A stretch of 64,000 nucleotides of DNA from Anaerolineae bacterium (GTDB lineage Bacteria; Chloroflexota; Anaerolineae; Promineifilales; Promineifilaceae): assembly GCA_030425205.1 (NCBI GenBank), contig JAUIAP010000004.1, forward strand, positions 124,001 to 188,000, read 5' to 3'. Of the stretch, positions 1 to 9,144 are shown piece by piece (position 1 is the first letter of the stretch; each line of letters opens with the position of its first letter). The position numbers and the translations under genes were made by a program. The notes under the pieces are model-generated. The model made no database searches. It was not told where the DNA came from and worked only from the letters and a program-made list of their open reading frames with translations.

Positions 1-177
1 CAAAACTGGGCAAGAACTATCAATCGACTGCTCAACGTTTTAGGCAACTATCCCCGCATTGGGGCAATTAAGCAGATTTTGAACAAGCGTGGCGTCACGG
101 TTGGTGATCCTGTACCACCGCGCGGACGGGTCGAGGCGCCTGTTTGGGAGCAATTTTTGACTGTATTATCAAAATAG
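1..177 (+). CDS. C-terminal fragment of a DapA-family (dihydrodipicolinate synthase-like) aldolase
   Basis: Frame 1 is open from the first base and closes with TAG at 175-177, giving the last 58 residues of a gene that begins upstream of the window. The segment IGAIKQILNKRGVTVGDPVP resembles the final helix and GxxVGxxRxP turn of dihydrodipicolinate synthase / N-acetylneuraminate lyase proteins. The Schiff-base lysine and substrate motifs lie outside the window, so the actual substrate cannot be read. The stop is 15 bases before the next start, so the two genes may be co-transcribed. The family call is moderate because only the tail is visible. Confidence 0.5.
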   Translation, partial: QNWARTINRLLNVLGNYPRIGAIKQILNKRGVTVGDPVPPRGRVEAPVWEQFLTVLSK

Positions 178-192
178 ATGGGGAGACAGCGG

Positions 193-1146
193 ATGACAAA
201 AGTGATGTCTAAGCGAGCAGATAAAAATGGAAGGGGCGGAATCGGCCGAATTTTACGCCGTCTTGTTCTCGGTGTATTTGGATTGATCGTGCTGCTTGTT
301 GTGTTTATCGCCGCGAGTATTGCGATTGACGGCTGGATCGGCCGATCGGCCACTGATTTCACCAATGTCACCTTCACGAGCGCAGATGGCACAGAGCTGC
401 ATGGTTACCTTGCCCAACCGTCTAACCGCACCGGCGATAGTCCCGCTATCATCATGTTCCATGAGTGGTGGGGCTTAAATGACGATATTACGCGCCTTGC
501 CGATGCACTGGCGCAGCAAGGCTATGTTGTGCTGGCTCCCGATGCATATCGTGGGAAGACAACACGCTGGATACCACGCGCCGTCTGGCTTGTCAGTACA
601 ACTGATGAAAACGCCATCGCGGCCGATATGGACGCAGCGTTCAACTATCTCGCGGGGCTTGAAAACGTCAATGCAAAGCGGATGGGGACGGTTGGATTTT
701 GCTTTGGCGGACGGCAATCGCTCAACTTAGCGATGCGGCGCGGCGAAGGATTGGCCGCAGTCGTCTCACTGTATGGCACCGCTTACACAGAGAAAGCGCC
801 GCTGGAAGCACTGCCATCCAATGTGCCGATTTTGGGGATTTATGGGGAGGAGGATGCGTCGATTTCGGCCGAAGATGTCCGCACGATGGACGGTCTAATG
901 GACGAAGTCGGACTAAACCACGAAATCACCATCTATCCAGACGTCGGTCATGCGTTTGTGACGGATGAGAATTATGATCAAGCTGGCGCGGGTGGCGAGG
1001 CATGGGCGCAGTTATCGGCGTTTTTTGCCACGCAGCTGGGGGACGATGGGGGTGAGATTCGGCCGAATTTTCATGCAACCCAACCCTTTGAACCCACCGC
1101 CCCAATCGCGAATCTTTCACAACTGCTATGTCTAGTCTCTCACTAA
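193..1146 (+). CDS. Membrane-tethered dienelactone hydrolase-family protein
   Basis: This is an alpha/beta hydrolase of the dienelactone hydrolase family, 317 residues. The start at 193 follows GGGGAG with good spacing; an ATG at 178 is less likely. A basic N-terminus and one hydrophobic segment (about residues 21-47) suggest a signal anchor with the enzyme domain outside the membrane. The hydrolase part carries the EWWGLND motif, a nucleophile Cys in GFCFGG (near 170), an acidic residue in EEDAS and a His in DVGHAF (near 251), so the Cys-Asp-His triad is complete. The true substrate is unknown; many family members act on lactones or esters unrelated to chloroaromatics. A second homologue lies at 28064-28948. 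The stop falls about 20 bases before the ABC permease gene. Confidence 0.85.
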   Translation: MTKVMSKRADKNGRGGIGRILRRLVLGVFGLIVLLVVFIAASIAIDGWIGRSATDFTNVTFTSADGTELHGYLAQPSNRTGDSPAIIMFHEWWGLNDDITRLADALAQQGYVVLAPDAYRGKTTRWIPRAVWLVSTTDENAIAADMDAAFNYLAGLENVNAKRMGTVGFCFGGRQSLNLAMRRGEGLAAVVSLYGTAYTEKAPLEALPSNVPILGIYGEEDASISAEDVRTMDGLMDEVGLNHEITIYPDVGHAFVTDENYDQAGAGGEAWAQLSAFFATQLGDDGGEIRPNFHATQPFEPTAPIANLSQLLCLVSH

Positions 1147-1168
1147 ACAGCCTCCCGACGAAAGCGTG

Positions 1169-2926
1169 ATGATCACTGGTTGGCAAGAATGGATGCAAAA
1201 TAACGGCACATTTTCATCGATTCGCACCTTGCTATTGAAACAAGGCAGGTGGCTATTTCTGTTGCCGCCACTCTTTTTTCTGCTTTTCTACTTCTACCCA
1301 CTAGCCGCCATCTTTAAGCTAAGTTTTGCACCTGACGGTCAGCTCGAATTTGCCGCCCTGCGTCGTCTGTTCCGCAACGACTATTACATCCGCACGCTTT
1401 GGTTTACAACATGGCAAGCCGTCGTTTCGACGCTCTTGACGCTGATCCTCGCGCTGCCCGGCGCATACATCTTTGCAACCTACCAATTTCGCGGCAAACA
1501 GACATTGCGGACAATCAGCACCCTGCCGTTTGTGCTGCCGACTGTCGTGGTGGCAAATGCATTTTCGTCCCTACTTGGCTCACGAGGCTTGCTCAACAAC
1601 TGGCTTGTCGGTCTGTTCCAGCTCGACACCCCACCCATCCAACTAGAACAATCGATTTGGCTCATTCTGCTGGCACACGTTTTCTATAACTACAGCGTTG
1701 CGCTGCGAATCATCAGTGCCTATTGGCAAGGGATTGGCGATGACGTGACAGAGGCAGCGGCCATGCTCGGCGCAACACCACGTCGCATTTTTTGGACAGT
1801 CGTGCTGCCGTTGTTACGTCCCGCGATTGCAGCCGCCGCCGTGTTGGTGTTTATCTTTACGTTCACTAGCTTCGGTGTTATCTTAATTTTGGGCGGGCCG
1901 GGCTTCGCCACGCTGGAGGTGGAAATCTATCGTCAAGCGGTCAATCTATTTAACCTACCTGTGGCAGCAGCCCTATCGCTCCTGCAAATCGTCTTCACAT
2001 TTGGACTGATGTGGGTCTACACGCGCACACAGGCACAAATTGCGGGCGGGCGCAACGTTCGCAAACGGGATCGGCCGATTGCCACACACCGAGATCGCAT
2101 CCTTGTCACGGGCAACCTTGCAGTCATGCTCATTTTGCTGGCCGCCCCCCTGCTCGCCCTCGTCATCCGCTCTTTCACGGGACAAAACGGGTGGACACTG
2201 ACATTTTATCGACAGCTCTTTATCAACGAACGCGGTTCAATTTTCTACGTCCCCCCCATCATGGCGGTCCGCAATTCAGCCGGGTTTGCGCTAACGGCGA
2301 CCGTGCTGGCATTACTGCTAGGATTGATTTCCGCCTATTTGATTAGTGGACAAAAACAGGTCGGCAACGCCGATAAGGGGTGGGGTAGAAGCGTCATCGC
2401 ACGGCTTAAATCGTTGCTCGATCCGCTGTTTATGTTGCCGCTGGCGACTTCAGCCGTCACGCTTGGCTTTGGCTACATCATCGCGCTCGATGAGCCACCG
2501 CTCAATTTACGCGACTCTTTGGCCATGATTCCAATTGCGCATACATTGGTGGCAATGCCGTTTGTGATTCGTGCAGTGCTGCCCGCCATTCGCAACGTCG
2601 ATCAATCACTACGCGAAGCAGCAGCGATGTTGGGAGCTGATCCCCAGCGCGTCTGGCGCACGATAGATTGGCCGTTGATTCGGCGTGCGCTGCTGGTGGG
2701 TGCCGTCTTTGCCTTCACGATTAGCATGGGAGAGTTTGGGGCGACACTGTTCTTAAATCGGCCGAATACCCCAACCATGCCCACCGCCATCTATCGCTTT
2801 CTAGGTCAACCCGGCGCGCTAAACTACGGTCAGGCAGTAGCGATGAGCAGTCTATTGATGTTGGTCTGTGCGGTCGGGTTTGTGGCGATAGAGCGGTTTC
2901 GACTCGGTGATGAAGGGGAGTTTTAG
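1169..2926 (+). CDS. ABC transporter permease, fused two-domain Fe3+/thiamine type
   Basis: Inner-membrane permease of a binding-protein-dependent importer, about 585 residues with about twelve hydrophobic segments. Two MetI-type domains are joined in one chain: each half ends in a cytoplasmic EAA loop, EAAAMLGATPRR (near 190) and EAAAMLGADPQR (near 485), which dock on the ATPase. The second half has SMGEFGATLFL followed by a TPTMPTAIYR segment, as in the FbpB/ThiP group that carries ferric iron or thiamine. GTG at 1166 precedes ATG at 1169, and either could start translation. The ATPase gene follows five bases after the stop. No substrate-binding protein is visible in the window, so the cargo is undecided between iron, thiamine and similar ligands. 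Confidence 0.85.
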   Translation: MITGWQEWMQNNGTFSSIRTLLLKQGRWLFLLPPLFFLLFYFYPLAAIFKLSFAPDGQLEFAALRRLFRNDYYIRTLWFTTWQAVVSTLLTLILALPGAYIFATYQFRGKQTLRTISTLPFVLPTVVVANAFSSLLGSRGLLNNWLVGLFQLDTPPIQLEQSIWLILLAHVFYNYSVALRIISAYWQGIGDDVTEAAAMLGATPRRIFWTVVLPLLRPAIAAAAVLVFIFTFTSFGVILILGGPGFATLEVEIYRQAVNLFNLPVAAALSLLQIVFTFGLMWVYTRTQAQIAGGRNVRKRDRPIATHRDRILVTGNLAVMLILLAAPLLALVIRSFTGQNGWTLTFYRQLFINERGSIFYVPPIMAVRNSAGFALTATVLALLLGLISAYLISGQKQVGNADKGWGRSVIARLKSLLDPLFMLPLATSAVTLGFGYIIALDEPPLNLRDSLAMIPIAHTLVAMPFVIRAVLPAIRNVDQSLREAAAMLGADPQRVWRTIDWPLIRRALLVGAVFAFTISMGEFGATLFLNRPNTPTMPTAIYRFLGQPGALNYGQAVAMSSLLMLVCAVGFVAIERFRLGDEGEF

Positions 2927-2930
2927 CAGA

Positions 2931-4004
2931 ATGCAGGATAACACGATCTTGAGAATAGAAAATGTTGCCAAGCGATTTGGAGAGACGATTGCTGTTGATG
3001 GGGTCAGCCTTAACCTTGCAGAGGGGGAGATAATGTGTCTCTTAGGGCCGTCTGGCTGTGGCAAGACGACCTTATTGCGGCTGGTGGCGGGGCTGGAAAA
3101 CGCGGATACGGGACGCATCCTGTTTGCTGGCAACGACATGACAAACGTCCCTGCCTATCAGCGCGGATTCGGGATGATGTTCCAAAACTTTGCGCTGTTT
3201 CCCCATTTGAATCTGTTTGAGAATGTGGCCTATGGGCTAAAAAACGCTGCGTCCAAAGCGCAGGGTCGTCAGCACGGAAATTTAGGCAATGAGGCGATAG
3301 CGGCACGTGTCGAGGAGATGTTAGACTTGGTCGATTTAAGTGGGCTGGCAATGCGGCGCATCGATCAACTATCCGGCGGTCAACAGCAGCGCGTTGCGCT
3401 CGCACGGGTATTGGCAACCAGTCCAAAGCTGTTGATGTTGGATGAGCCATTAGGTGCGCTCGACCGAGCCTTGCGTGAGCGATTGATGATCGAGTTACGC
3501 ACTATTTTGAAGCGCGTGGGGGTGACTGCGATCTACGTCACGCATGATCAGGCAGAGGCATATGCCGTGAGCGATCGGATGGCAGTGATGAATGTGGGCA
3601 AGATCGAGCAATTAGACTCGCCACGAACCATTTATCGCAAACCTGCCAATAGCTTTGTGGCACGCTTTCTAGGGTTTGCCAATGTCGTGGCTGGAAGCTG
3701 GGTTGAGGATGGGGTTTATGAGACGGCTTTCGGCCGATTATCCATAAACGGAACTGGGACAGGTGCAGGTGAAATTCTGATTCGGCCAGATGCACTCGAC
3801 GCCGCGGAAAGGGTGCAGGGCCGTTCTGACGGTTCGCAATTGACGGCGCAACTGGTCACAGCCTCCTTTCGCGGTCGCTATACAGAACTGCACTTCACCG
3901 TGAACGGCACGCTGCTTGAATTTGAGGTTGAGGAGGGCGATCATTGGAATGTCGGTGAAAACTATTCAATTACGCTAGATTCCGCTAAAATCGTCCCACT
4001 TTAG
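2931..4004 (+). CDS. ABC transporter ATP-binding protein, FbpC/PotA/ThiQ type
   Basis: Cytoplasmic ATPase that powers the upstream permease, 357 residues. Walker A GPSGCGKTT lies near 38, the signature LSGGQQQR near 147, Walker B LLMLDEP near 167 and the switch His in VTHDQAEA near 203. The last ~100 residues form a TOBE-like regulatory domain, typical of the iron, polyamine and molybdate importer ATPases. The chosen ATG at 2931 lies just after the permease stop and follows AAGGGGAG. Upstream in-frame starts at 2907 and 2910 would overlap the permease and skip this ribosome site. Permease and ATPase clearly form an operon, and the next gene starts only nine bases after the stop. Confidence 0.9.
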   Translation: MQDNTILRIENVAKRFGETIAVDGVSLNLAEGEIMCLLGPSGCGKTTLLRLVAGLENADTGRILFAGNDMTNVPAYQRGFGMMFQNFALFPHLNLFENVAYGLKNAASKAQGRQHGNLGNEAIAARVEEMLDLVDLSGLAMRRIDQLSGGQQQRVALARVLATSPKLLMLDEPLGALDRALRERLMIELRTILKRVGVTAIYVTHDQAEAYAVSDRMAVMNVGKIEQLDSPRTIYRKPANSFVARFLGFANVVAGSWVEDGVYETAFGRLSINGTGTGAGEILIRPDALDAAERVQGRSDGSQLTAQLVTASFRGRYTELHFTVNGTLLEFEVEEGDHWNVGENYSITLDSAKIVPL

Positions 4005-4012
4005 GGACTTGC

Positions 4013-4771
4013 ATGAACTTACGACAACAAATCATTTCCACGATACAAAGAGAGCTTGAGCCGCTGGATTTTGTCAATGCGCTCTGGGAGGCGGGGTCGG
4101 CCGCATTTGATCGTCTCGACCAATACTCCGACATTGACCTGCAAATTGATGTTGCCGATGATTGCGTTGAGCAAACATTTGCGGCCGTTGAGACAGCCTT
4201 ACGATCTGTCTCACCAATCACAGACAAATTTCGCATTCCAGAACCGACGTGGCACGGTCATTCACAATGCTTCTACAAATTGCGCGACGCGGGCGACTAT
4301 CTGCAAATTGATTGCGCGATCATCAAAAATAGCAGCGCAGATAAATTTTTGCAATCTGAACTACATGGCGATCCGCTTGTCATTTTTGACAAGGCAGAAG
4401 TTGTACAGTCGCCACCATTTGATTGGGACGCGCATAACGCACTGTTGCGCGAGCGTGTGGCGTTTTTGACAGAGCGTTTTGCACGAATGCAGGTTTATGT
4501 GCGCAAGGAAATTTTGCGGCGGCATCCCATTGATGCGTTGGGATTTTTTCGGCCGATGACGCTCAACCCCTTGATCGAACTGCTGCGCATCAAACACGAC
4601 CCTGCTCGCTATAATTGGGGTTTACGCTATTTACATCGTCATCTCTCGCTCTCTGATCAGGCACGACTGGCCGATCTGCTTTATCTGCAAGATTTAGATG
4701 AGCTAGAAGAAAAACACAACAGCGCACAAAAATGGTTCTGGCGACTGGCTGAGGAACTTAAACAGATATGA
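4013..4771 (+). CDS. Nucleotidyltransferase-domain protein (polymerase beta superfamily)
   Basis: A 252-residue protein whose N-terminus carries the nucleotidyltransferase signature GSAAFDRLDQYSDIDL (near residues 28-43), with the paired Asp residues that bind metal. A third acidic residue is plausible in LQIDCAII (near 100). This is the MNT/KNTase fold seen in aminoglycoside adenylyltransferases, antitoxin-type MNT proteins and tRNA-modifying enzymes. The C-terminal half is helical and basic, as in aminoglycoside nucleotidyltransferases, but nothing in the sequence proves resistance. The stop overlaps the next start by four bases (ATGA), so the gene is translationally coupled to the RNA-methyltransferase-like gene. 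No HEPN partner is present, which argues against a toxin-antitoxin pair. Confidence 0.75.
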   Translation: MNLRQQIISTIQRELEPLDFVNALWEAGSAAFDRLDQYSDIDLQIDVADDCVEQTFAAVETALRSVSPITDKFRIPEPTWHGHSQCFYKLRDAGDYLQIDCAIIKNSSADKFLQSELHGDPLVIFDKAEVVQSPPFDWDAHNALLRERVAFLTERFARMQVYVRKEILRRHPIDALGFFRPMTLNPLIELLRIKHDPARYNWGLRYLHRHLSLSDQARLADLLYLQDLDELEEKHNSAQKWFWRLAEELKQI

Positions 4772-5988
4772 CATTAACGCTCAGACTTACCAAGATGGCG
4801 CACGGTGCAAAGGCAATCGCCAAATCGAATAACCAAACGATTTTTGTCGCGGGTGGCTTACCGAACGAAACAGTTCGAGCGCGGATAACCAGCGAAAGAG
4901 GTCGCATGGCCGAAGCTGAAATCGTTGAAATTCTCAAACCAGCCAGAGAGCGTGTTGAGCCGCGCTGTCAGCCAGCCGACATCCCAATCGCAGATTTCCA
5001 ACATATCAACTATAAGACGCAACTGCTTTACAAGGAGCAGATTGTCGTCGATCAATTACAGCGTGTTGGGAAGATGACGAACATTTCGGCCGATCCCATC
5101 GTCCCCCACCGACAAACGTGGGGGTATCGCATGATGACCACGCTGAGCAAAACGACCGACAATAAGCTCGGCTATTGGTCACGCAGTCAGCGCAAAGTCG
5201 TCCCCGCTCCCACCTGCCCCGTACTACATCCACTGCTAAAAAATGTTTTGAAGGACATCGATCTTGAGCTGGAAGATTTGATCAAGCTGCATGTGCGCGT
5301 CGATTCTGAGGACAACTTATTGCTAGCGTTTGAAATGCGCGACGCAGAACCACCCACCATTGAGATCGATTTCCCCGTTTCAGTCGCGCTGGTGATGCCC
5401 GATGGCGTCGCGGCGACGTTGATCGGTGACCCCTATCAAGTTCAGCGCATTGCAGGGCATGATTACCGCATTTCGGCCGGCAGTCACTTTCACGTCAGCA
5501 CGGACAGCGCAGAAATGATCGCCACCGCCGTTTCCGACTTAACGATGTTGTATGGGGATGAGTTGGTGATCGACTGTTTTAGCGGCGTCGGTGTGCTGAC
5601 CAATGCGTTGTCGATATTTGCAAAAGAGGTGATTGGGGTTGAAGTCAACGCAGATGCCATTGAAGATGCTGCATTCAATCTCGAACACACCGATAATGTC
5701 TCCCTTTACAACGATTGGGTCGAGACTGCGTTGCCAAATATCGGCCGAACTGCCGATATTCTCGTTCTCGATTGTGATGAAAATGGGTTAAGCAACGAGG
5801 CTGGGTTTGAAATAGTCAACCACGGTGCGCCGCGCATCATCTACAGCAATCCCAATATTTCAACGATGGCGCGTGATGCGCGTAACTTGGAAGGGGCGGG
5901 CTATGAGATGGTGCGGATTCGGCCGATTGACACCCTCCCCCAAACCTTCCAAATCCATACCGTCAGCGTCTGGCGTAAAAAGCGATAG
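4768..5988 (+). CDS. RNA m5U methyltransferase (TrmA/RlmD)-family protein lacking catalytic residues
   Basis: A 406-residue homologue of the COG2265 23S rRNA/tRNA uracil-C5 methyltransferases. It has an N-terminal TRAM-like OB region (1-55), a degenerate cluster region ending ADFQHINY, and a Rossmann fold with the SAM loop VIDCFSGVG (near 266). The catalytic parts are altered. Where RlmD has VYVSCNPATLARD, this protein has IYSNPNISTMARD, so the nucleophilic Cys aligns with Pro. The DPxR-type loop is DCDENG, and the base Glu of the last motif aligns with His. The Fe-S cysteines are mostly lost too. It may still bind RNA and SAM but is unlikely to be an ordinary m5U enzyme. It is coupled by a 4-base overlap to the nucleotidyltransferase gene. 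Confidence 0.8.
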   Translation: MTLTLRLTKMAHGAKAIAKSNNQTIFVAGGLPNETVRARITSERGRMAEAEIVEILKPARERVEPRCQPADIPIADFQHINYKTQLLYKEQIVVDQLQRVGKMTNISADPIVPHRQTWGYRMMTTLSKTTDNKLGYWSRSQRKVVPAPTCPVLHPLLKNVLKDIDLELEDLIKLHVRVDSEDNLLLAFEMRDAEPPTIEIDFPVSVALVMPDGVAATLIGDPYQVQRIAGHDYRISAGSHFHVSTDSAEMIATAVSDLTMLYGDELVIDCFSGVGVLTNALSIFAKEVIGVEVNADAIEDAAFNLEHTDNVSLYNDWVETALPNIGRTADILVLDCDENGLSNEAGFEIVNHGAPRIIYSNPNISTMARDARNLEGAGYEMVRIRPIDTLPQTFQIHTVSVWRKKR

Positions 5989-5993
5989 GTTTT

Positions 5994-6027
5994 GCTAGGG
6001 TGGTCGGGCCAGCCAAACCACCCTAGC
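5994..6027. terminator. Bidirectional terminator between convergent genes
   Basis: A perfect 11-bp stem, GCTAGGGTGGT (5994-6004) with ACCACCCTAGC (6017-6027), closes a 12-base loop. T-rich bases follow on the right and TTTT-like tracts read out on the opposite strand. It lies between the methyltransferase-like gene (+) and transketolase (-) and can end both transcripts. Confidence 0.85.
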
Positions 6028-6057
6028 TTTAAAATTGCCGTGCTTTTTGCGGCGTGA

Positions 6058-8031
6058 TTAGCTAAGCAGTACTCGCACTTCTTCGGCGACTCGCTCGGCT
6101 GTCAGGTCGAACTTCTCGAAAAGCGTTTTGGCAGGCGCAGACGCGCCGAAATGGTCGAGGCCAATCGCTGTGCCGTAGCTACCGACATATTTGTGCCAAC
6201 CAAGTGTCGCGGCGGCCTCAATGGAGACGCGAGCGGTGATATGGCGGGGCAATACGGAATCGCGGTATTCGGCCGATTGCTCCTCAAATATGCCCCAACT
6301 TGGCATCGAGACAACGCGCGTCGCAATCCCTTCGGCCTTCAACGTCTCATACGCTTCCATTGCGACAGACACTTCTGAACCTGTTGCCAAAATCAACGCT
6401 TGTGGATCATCGCTGTCCGCCAGCACATACGCACCACGTTCTGCCCCCGATACATCCGCAGCGAGCGTCGGCAACCCTTGTCGCGTCAAAATCAGTGCGG
6501 TTGGGCCATCGGTGCGTTCTAAGGCAACTTTCCAGCCAATCGCCGTCTCGTTGCCATCAGCGGGACGGAAGACATGCAGGTTCGGAATCGCCCGCAACCC
6601 CGCAATTTGCGAGATTGGTTGATGGGTCGGGCCATCTTCACCCAGACCAATACTGTCATGCGTGAATACCCAAACGACGGGCTGCTTCATCAAGGCGCCA
6701 AGACGAATCGAGCCGCGCGCGTAGTCGCTAAAAATCAAAAACGTCCCAGAGTATGGGCGTAACCCGCCGTGCAGGGCCATCCCGTTTGAGATAGCCGCCA
6801 TTCCGTGTTCGCGCACGCCATAGTTGAGATAGCGACCCTCATAGGAGTCAGCCTGAAACATGCCCATCCCTTTGACGAGCGTGTTGTTGCTGCCTGTTAA
6901 ATCGGCCGATCCCCCCATCAAATACGGAATAATCGGAACCAACTTTTCTAGCACTTTGCCAGATGCCGCACGGGTCGCCTGTTTGACATCTGCATCAAAC
7001 GTCGGCAGCGCATCCGCCCACTCTTCTGGCAGTTCGTTCTTTTGTCCCCGCGCGAACTGTGCCGCGAGCACAGGATTGGCCAGCGCGTACTCTTTGAACA
7101 GCTCAGCCCACGTTTGCGAGGCAGCGGGCTCGACACGCTGATCGTGCATAAATTCGCGGACATCTTCTGGTACGGTAAACGGCTCGTATTCCCACCCATA
7201 GGCAGACTTGATGGCGGTAACCATCTCGTCGCCTGTCAACGCGCCATGCGCTTTAGAGGTGTCTTGGGCTGGACTTTTGAGGCCAATGTGGGTGCGTAGA
7301 CCGATCATCGTCGGCCGATCACCTTCGGCACGTGCCGCCTCGATTGCCGCGTGAATCGCCTCCATATCATGGCCATCTTCGACGGCAATCGTGTGCCAGC
7401 CATACGCAGTAAAGCGCGTCAACACCTCTTCACTTGAAGCTAAATCGGTGCCACCGTCAATCGTGATCTTGTTATCGTCAAAAAAGGCGATCAGCTTGCC
7501 CAACTTCCAATGGGCCGCCAGTGCAGCCGCTTCATGCGACACACCTTCCATCACGTCGCCGTCGCCGCAAAATACATACGTATAGTGATCGACGACATTG
7601 AAGTTGTCCGTGTTGTAGACAGAGGCCAGATGTGCTTCCGCAACCGCCATCCCAACCGCTGAGCTAAGACCCTGCCCAAGTGGGCCAGTCGTCATTTCGA
7701 TCCCTGCCGTCTCATGAACTTCAGGGTGTCCCGGTGTATTGCTGTGCCATTGACGGAAGTTGCGAATATCTTCAAGCGATACGTCATAGCCCGTCAAGTG
7801 CAACATCGCATATTGCAACATAGAAGCGTGACCGTTTGAAAGAACAAATCGATCCCGGTTTGCCCATTGGGGTTGCTGTGGATCAAAACGCAAGAACTGT
7901 GTCCATAAGACGAGCGCGGCATCAGCAAGTGCCATCGCGGTTCCAGTGTGACCACTGTTCGCCTGATTAACTGCGTCTACCGCCAACATTCGCACGGTGT
8001 CGGCAGCACGTTTCATTTCTGTAAGAGGCAT
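6058..8031 (-). CDS. tkt: Transketolase
   Basis: Thiamine-diphosphate enzyme of the pentose phosphate pathway that moves two-carbon units between ketose and aldose phosphates; cytoplasmic. The 657-residue length is standard. The ThDP/Mg motif begins GDGDVMEGVSHEA (near 155) and the pyrimidine domain holds the conserved NYGVREHGM (near 405) and THDSIGLGEDGPTHQP (near 465). The N-terminal SGHPGxPMG is here SGHTGTAMA, a mild departure from the family. The start is preceded by TTAGGAGAACCTT, a good ribosome site. The SDR gene lies 29 bases upstream on the same strand, so the two may be co-transcribed. The terminator at 5994-6027 closes the unit. Confidence 0.95.
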   Translation of the reverse strand: MPLTEMKRAADTVRMLAVDAVNQANSGHTGTAMALADAALVLWTQFLRFDPQQPQWANRDRFVLSNGHASMLQYAMLHLTGYDVSLEDIRNFRQWHSNTPGHPEVHETAGIEMTTGPLGQGLSSAVGMAVAEAHLASVYNTDNFNVVDHYTYVFCGDGDVMEGVSHEAAALAAHWKLGKLIAFFDDNKITIDGGTDLASSEEVLTRFTAYGWHTIAVEDGHDMEAIHAAIEAARAEGDRPTMIGLRTHIGLKSPAQDTSKAHGALTGDEMVTAIKSAYGWEYEPFTVPEDVREFMHDQRVEPAASQTWAELFKEYALANPVLAAQFARGQKNELPEEWADALPTFDADVKQATRAASGKVLEKLVPIIPYLMGGSADLTGSNNTLVKGMGMFQADSYEGRYLNYGVREHGMAAISNGMALHGGLRPYSGTFLIFSDYARGSIRLGALMKQPVVWVFTHDSIGLGEDGPTHQPISQIAGLRAIPNLHVFRPADGNETAIGWKVALERTDGPTALILTRQGLPTLAADVSGAERGAYVLADSDDPQALILATGSEVSVAMEAYETLKAEGIATRVVSMPSWGIFEEQSAEYRDSVLPRHITARVSIEAAATLGWHKYVGSYGTAIGLDHFGASAPAKTLFEKFDLTAERVAEEVRVLLS

Positions 8032-8060
8032 AAGGTTCTCCTAAAAGTAAGTTGGTAAAT

Positions 8061-8825
8061 TTATCGTGGAGCCATACGGATCGCGCCGTCGAGACGGATC
8101 ACTTCGCCGTTGAGCATTTGATTTTCAATGATATGTTGAGCAAGTGCGGCATATTCGTCGGGATTTCCCAAACGTGATGGGAATGGCACCTGATCACCCA
8201 ATGACTTTTGGGCTTCTTCTGGCAATCCTGCCATCATCGGCGTTTTGAAAATGCCGGGCGCAATCGTCATCACGCGAATACCGCTGCGGGCAAGCTCACG
8301 TGCTGCGGGGAGCGTCAGCGCGACGATGCCGCCCTTTGAGGCAGCGTAGGCAGCCTGTCCGATCTGCCCATCATAGGCCGCGACAGATGCGGTGTTGATG
8401 ATGACTCCCCGTTCGCCGCGATCATCGGCCGATTGTTTTGCCATCTGGTCCGCCGCCAAACGCATCACATTAAATGAGCCGATCAAATTGATCCGCAGCA
8501 CCTTCTCAAATTCGCCCAGCGAGTGGTTGCCGCGTGAACTTAAAATTTTGCGGGCAATCGCAATCCCAGCACAATTGATCGCGCCCTGAATGCCACCAAA
8601 TTCCTCAACGGCCTGATCGACGGCGTTCTGCACCTCTTCTTCGCTCGATACATCCGCTTGGCAAAATATCGCGTGTGGCAACGAATGAGCCATTGCGCCG
8701 CCGAGTTCTTTATTGATGTCGAGAATGACGATGTTCGCGCCATTGTCGCTGAGACGCTGGGCTGTGGCTGCTCCCAAACCTGAGCTGCCGCCAGTGACTA
8801 GAAAGGTTGAGCCTTTTATGTTCAT
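8061..8825 (-). CDS. SDR-family 3-hydroxyacyl-CoA dehydrogenase (type II, HSD10-like)
   Basis: A 254-residue short-chain dehydrogenase. The NAD-binding glycine motif TGGSSGLG starts near residue 11, NCAGIA lies near 87, the catalytic Ser in INTASVA near 150, and the YAASKG Tyr/Lys pair near 164. The insertion with [20 protein letters not shown] and the end [16 protein letters not shown] are typical of the 3-hydroxy-2-methylbutyryl-CoA dehydrogenase group, which works in isoleucine and fatty acyl-CoA breakdown. AAAGGAGCAAAG precedes the ATG. The context fits: an acyl-CoA synthetase lies upstream on the same strand and acyl-CoA enzymes are common in the window. Substrate preference among 3-hydroxyacyl-CoAs is inferred. 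Confidence 0.85.
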   Translation of the reverse strand: MNIKGSTFLVTGGSSGLGAATAQRLSDNGANIVILDINKELGGAMAHSLPHAIFCQADVSSEEEVQNAVDQAVEEFGGIQGAINCAGIAIARKILSSRGNHSLGEFEKVLRINLIGSFNVMRLAADQMAKQSADDRGERGVIINTASVAAYDGQIGQAAYAASKGGIVALTLPAARELARSGIRVMTIAPGIFKTPMMAGLPEEAQKSLGDQVPFPSRLGNPDEYAALAQHIIENQMLNGEVIRLDGAIRMAPR

Positions 8826-9061
8826 CTTTGCTCCTTTACTTTCTCACGTTTCGCGATGTTGAGGCAGCGTAACATGAGTTTTCTACATGACGACCAGTGT
8901 ACCCAAACGTCGTGACACAGGTCGTTCCTGCTGCGACAAGAATTCAAGCCTATTTCAGAACGTTAGGGGCAGTCGTTGATTGGTAATTATGGATTTGATT
9001 GTAACGGATCGGCCGAAATTTCCCTGTCAGAACGCATAAACTTTGATGCAATGCTACTTTG

Positions 9062-9094
9062 CAAACAAAAACCGAGCCCTCGCTGAGAACTCGG
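9062..9094 (-). terminator. Rho-independent terminator after acyl-CoA synthetase gene
   Basis: On the minus strand, CCGAG (9094-9090) pairs with CTCGG (9076-9072) and is followed by TTTTTGTTTG. It lies 50 bases after the acyl-CoA synthetase stop. The 319-base gap 8826-9144 holds this hairpin and two TCGGCCGA sites. I see no gene in it. Confidence 0.65.
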
Positions 9095-9144
9095 CCGATT
9101 TTGTAGAATGCCAAACCAATGCGGTTTCTTGGCGATAGACTCTT

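Noticed and set aside
4013-4771. MNT antitoxin of a HEPN/MNT toxin-antitoxin pair
   Set aside because: The protein is too long for a minimal MNT and no HEPN gene is adjacent.
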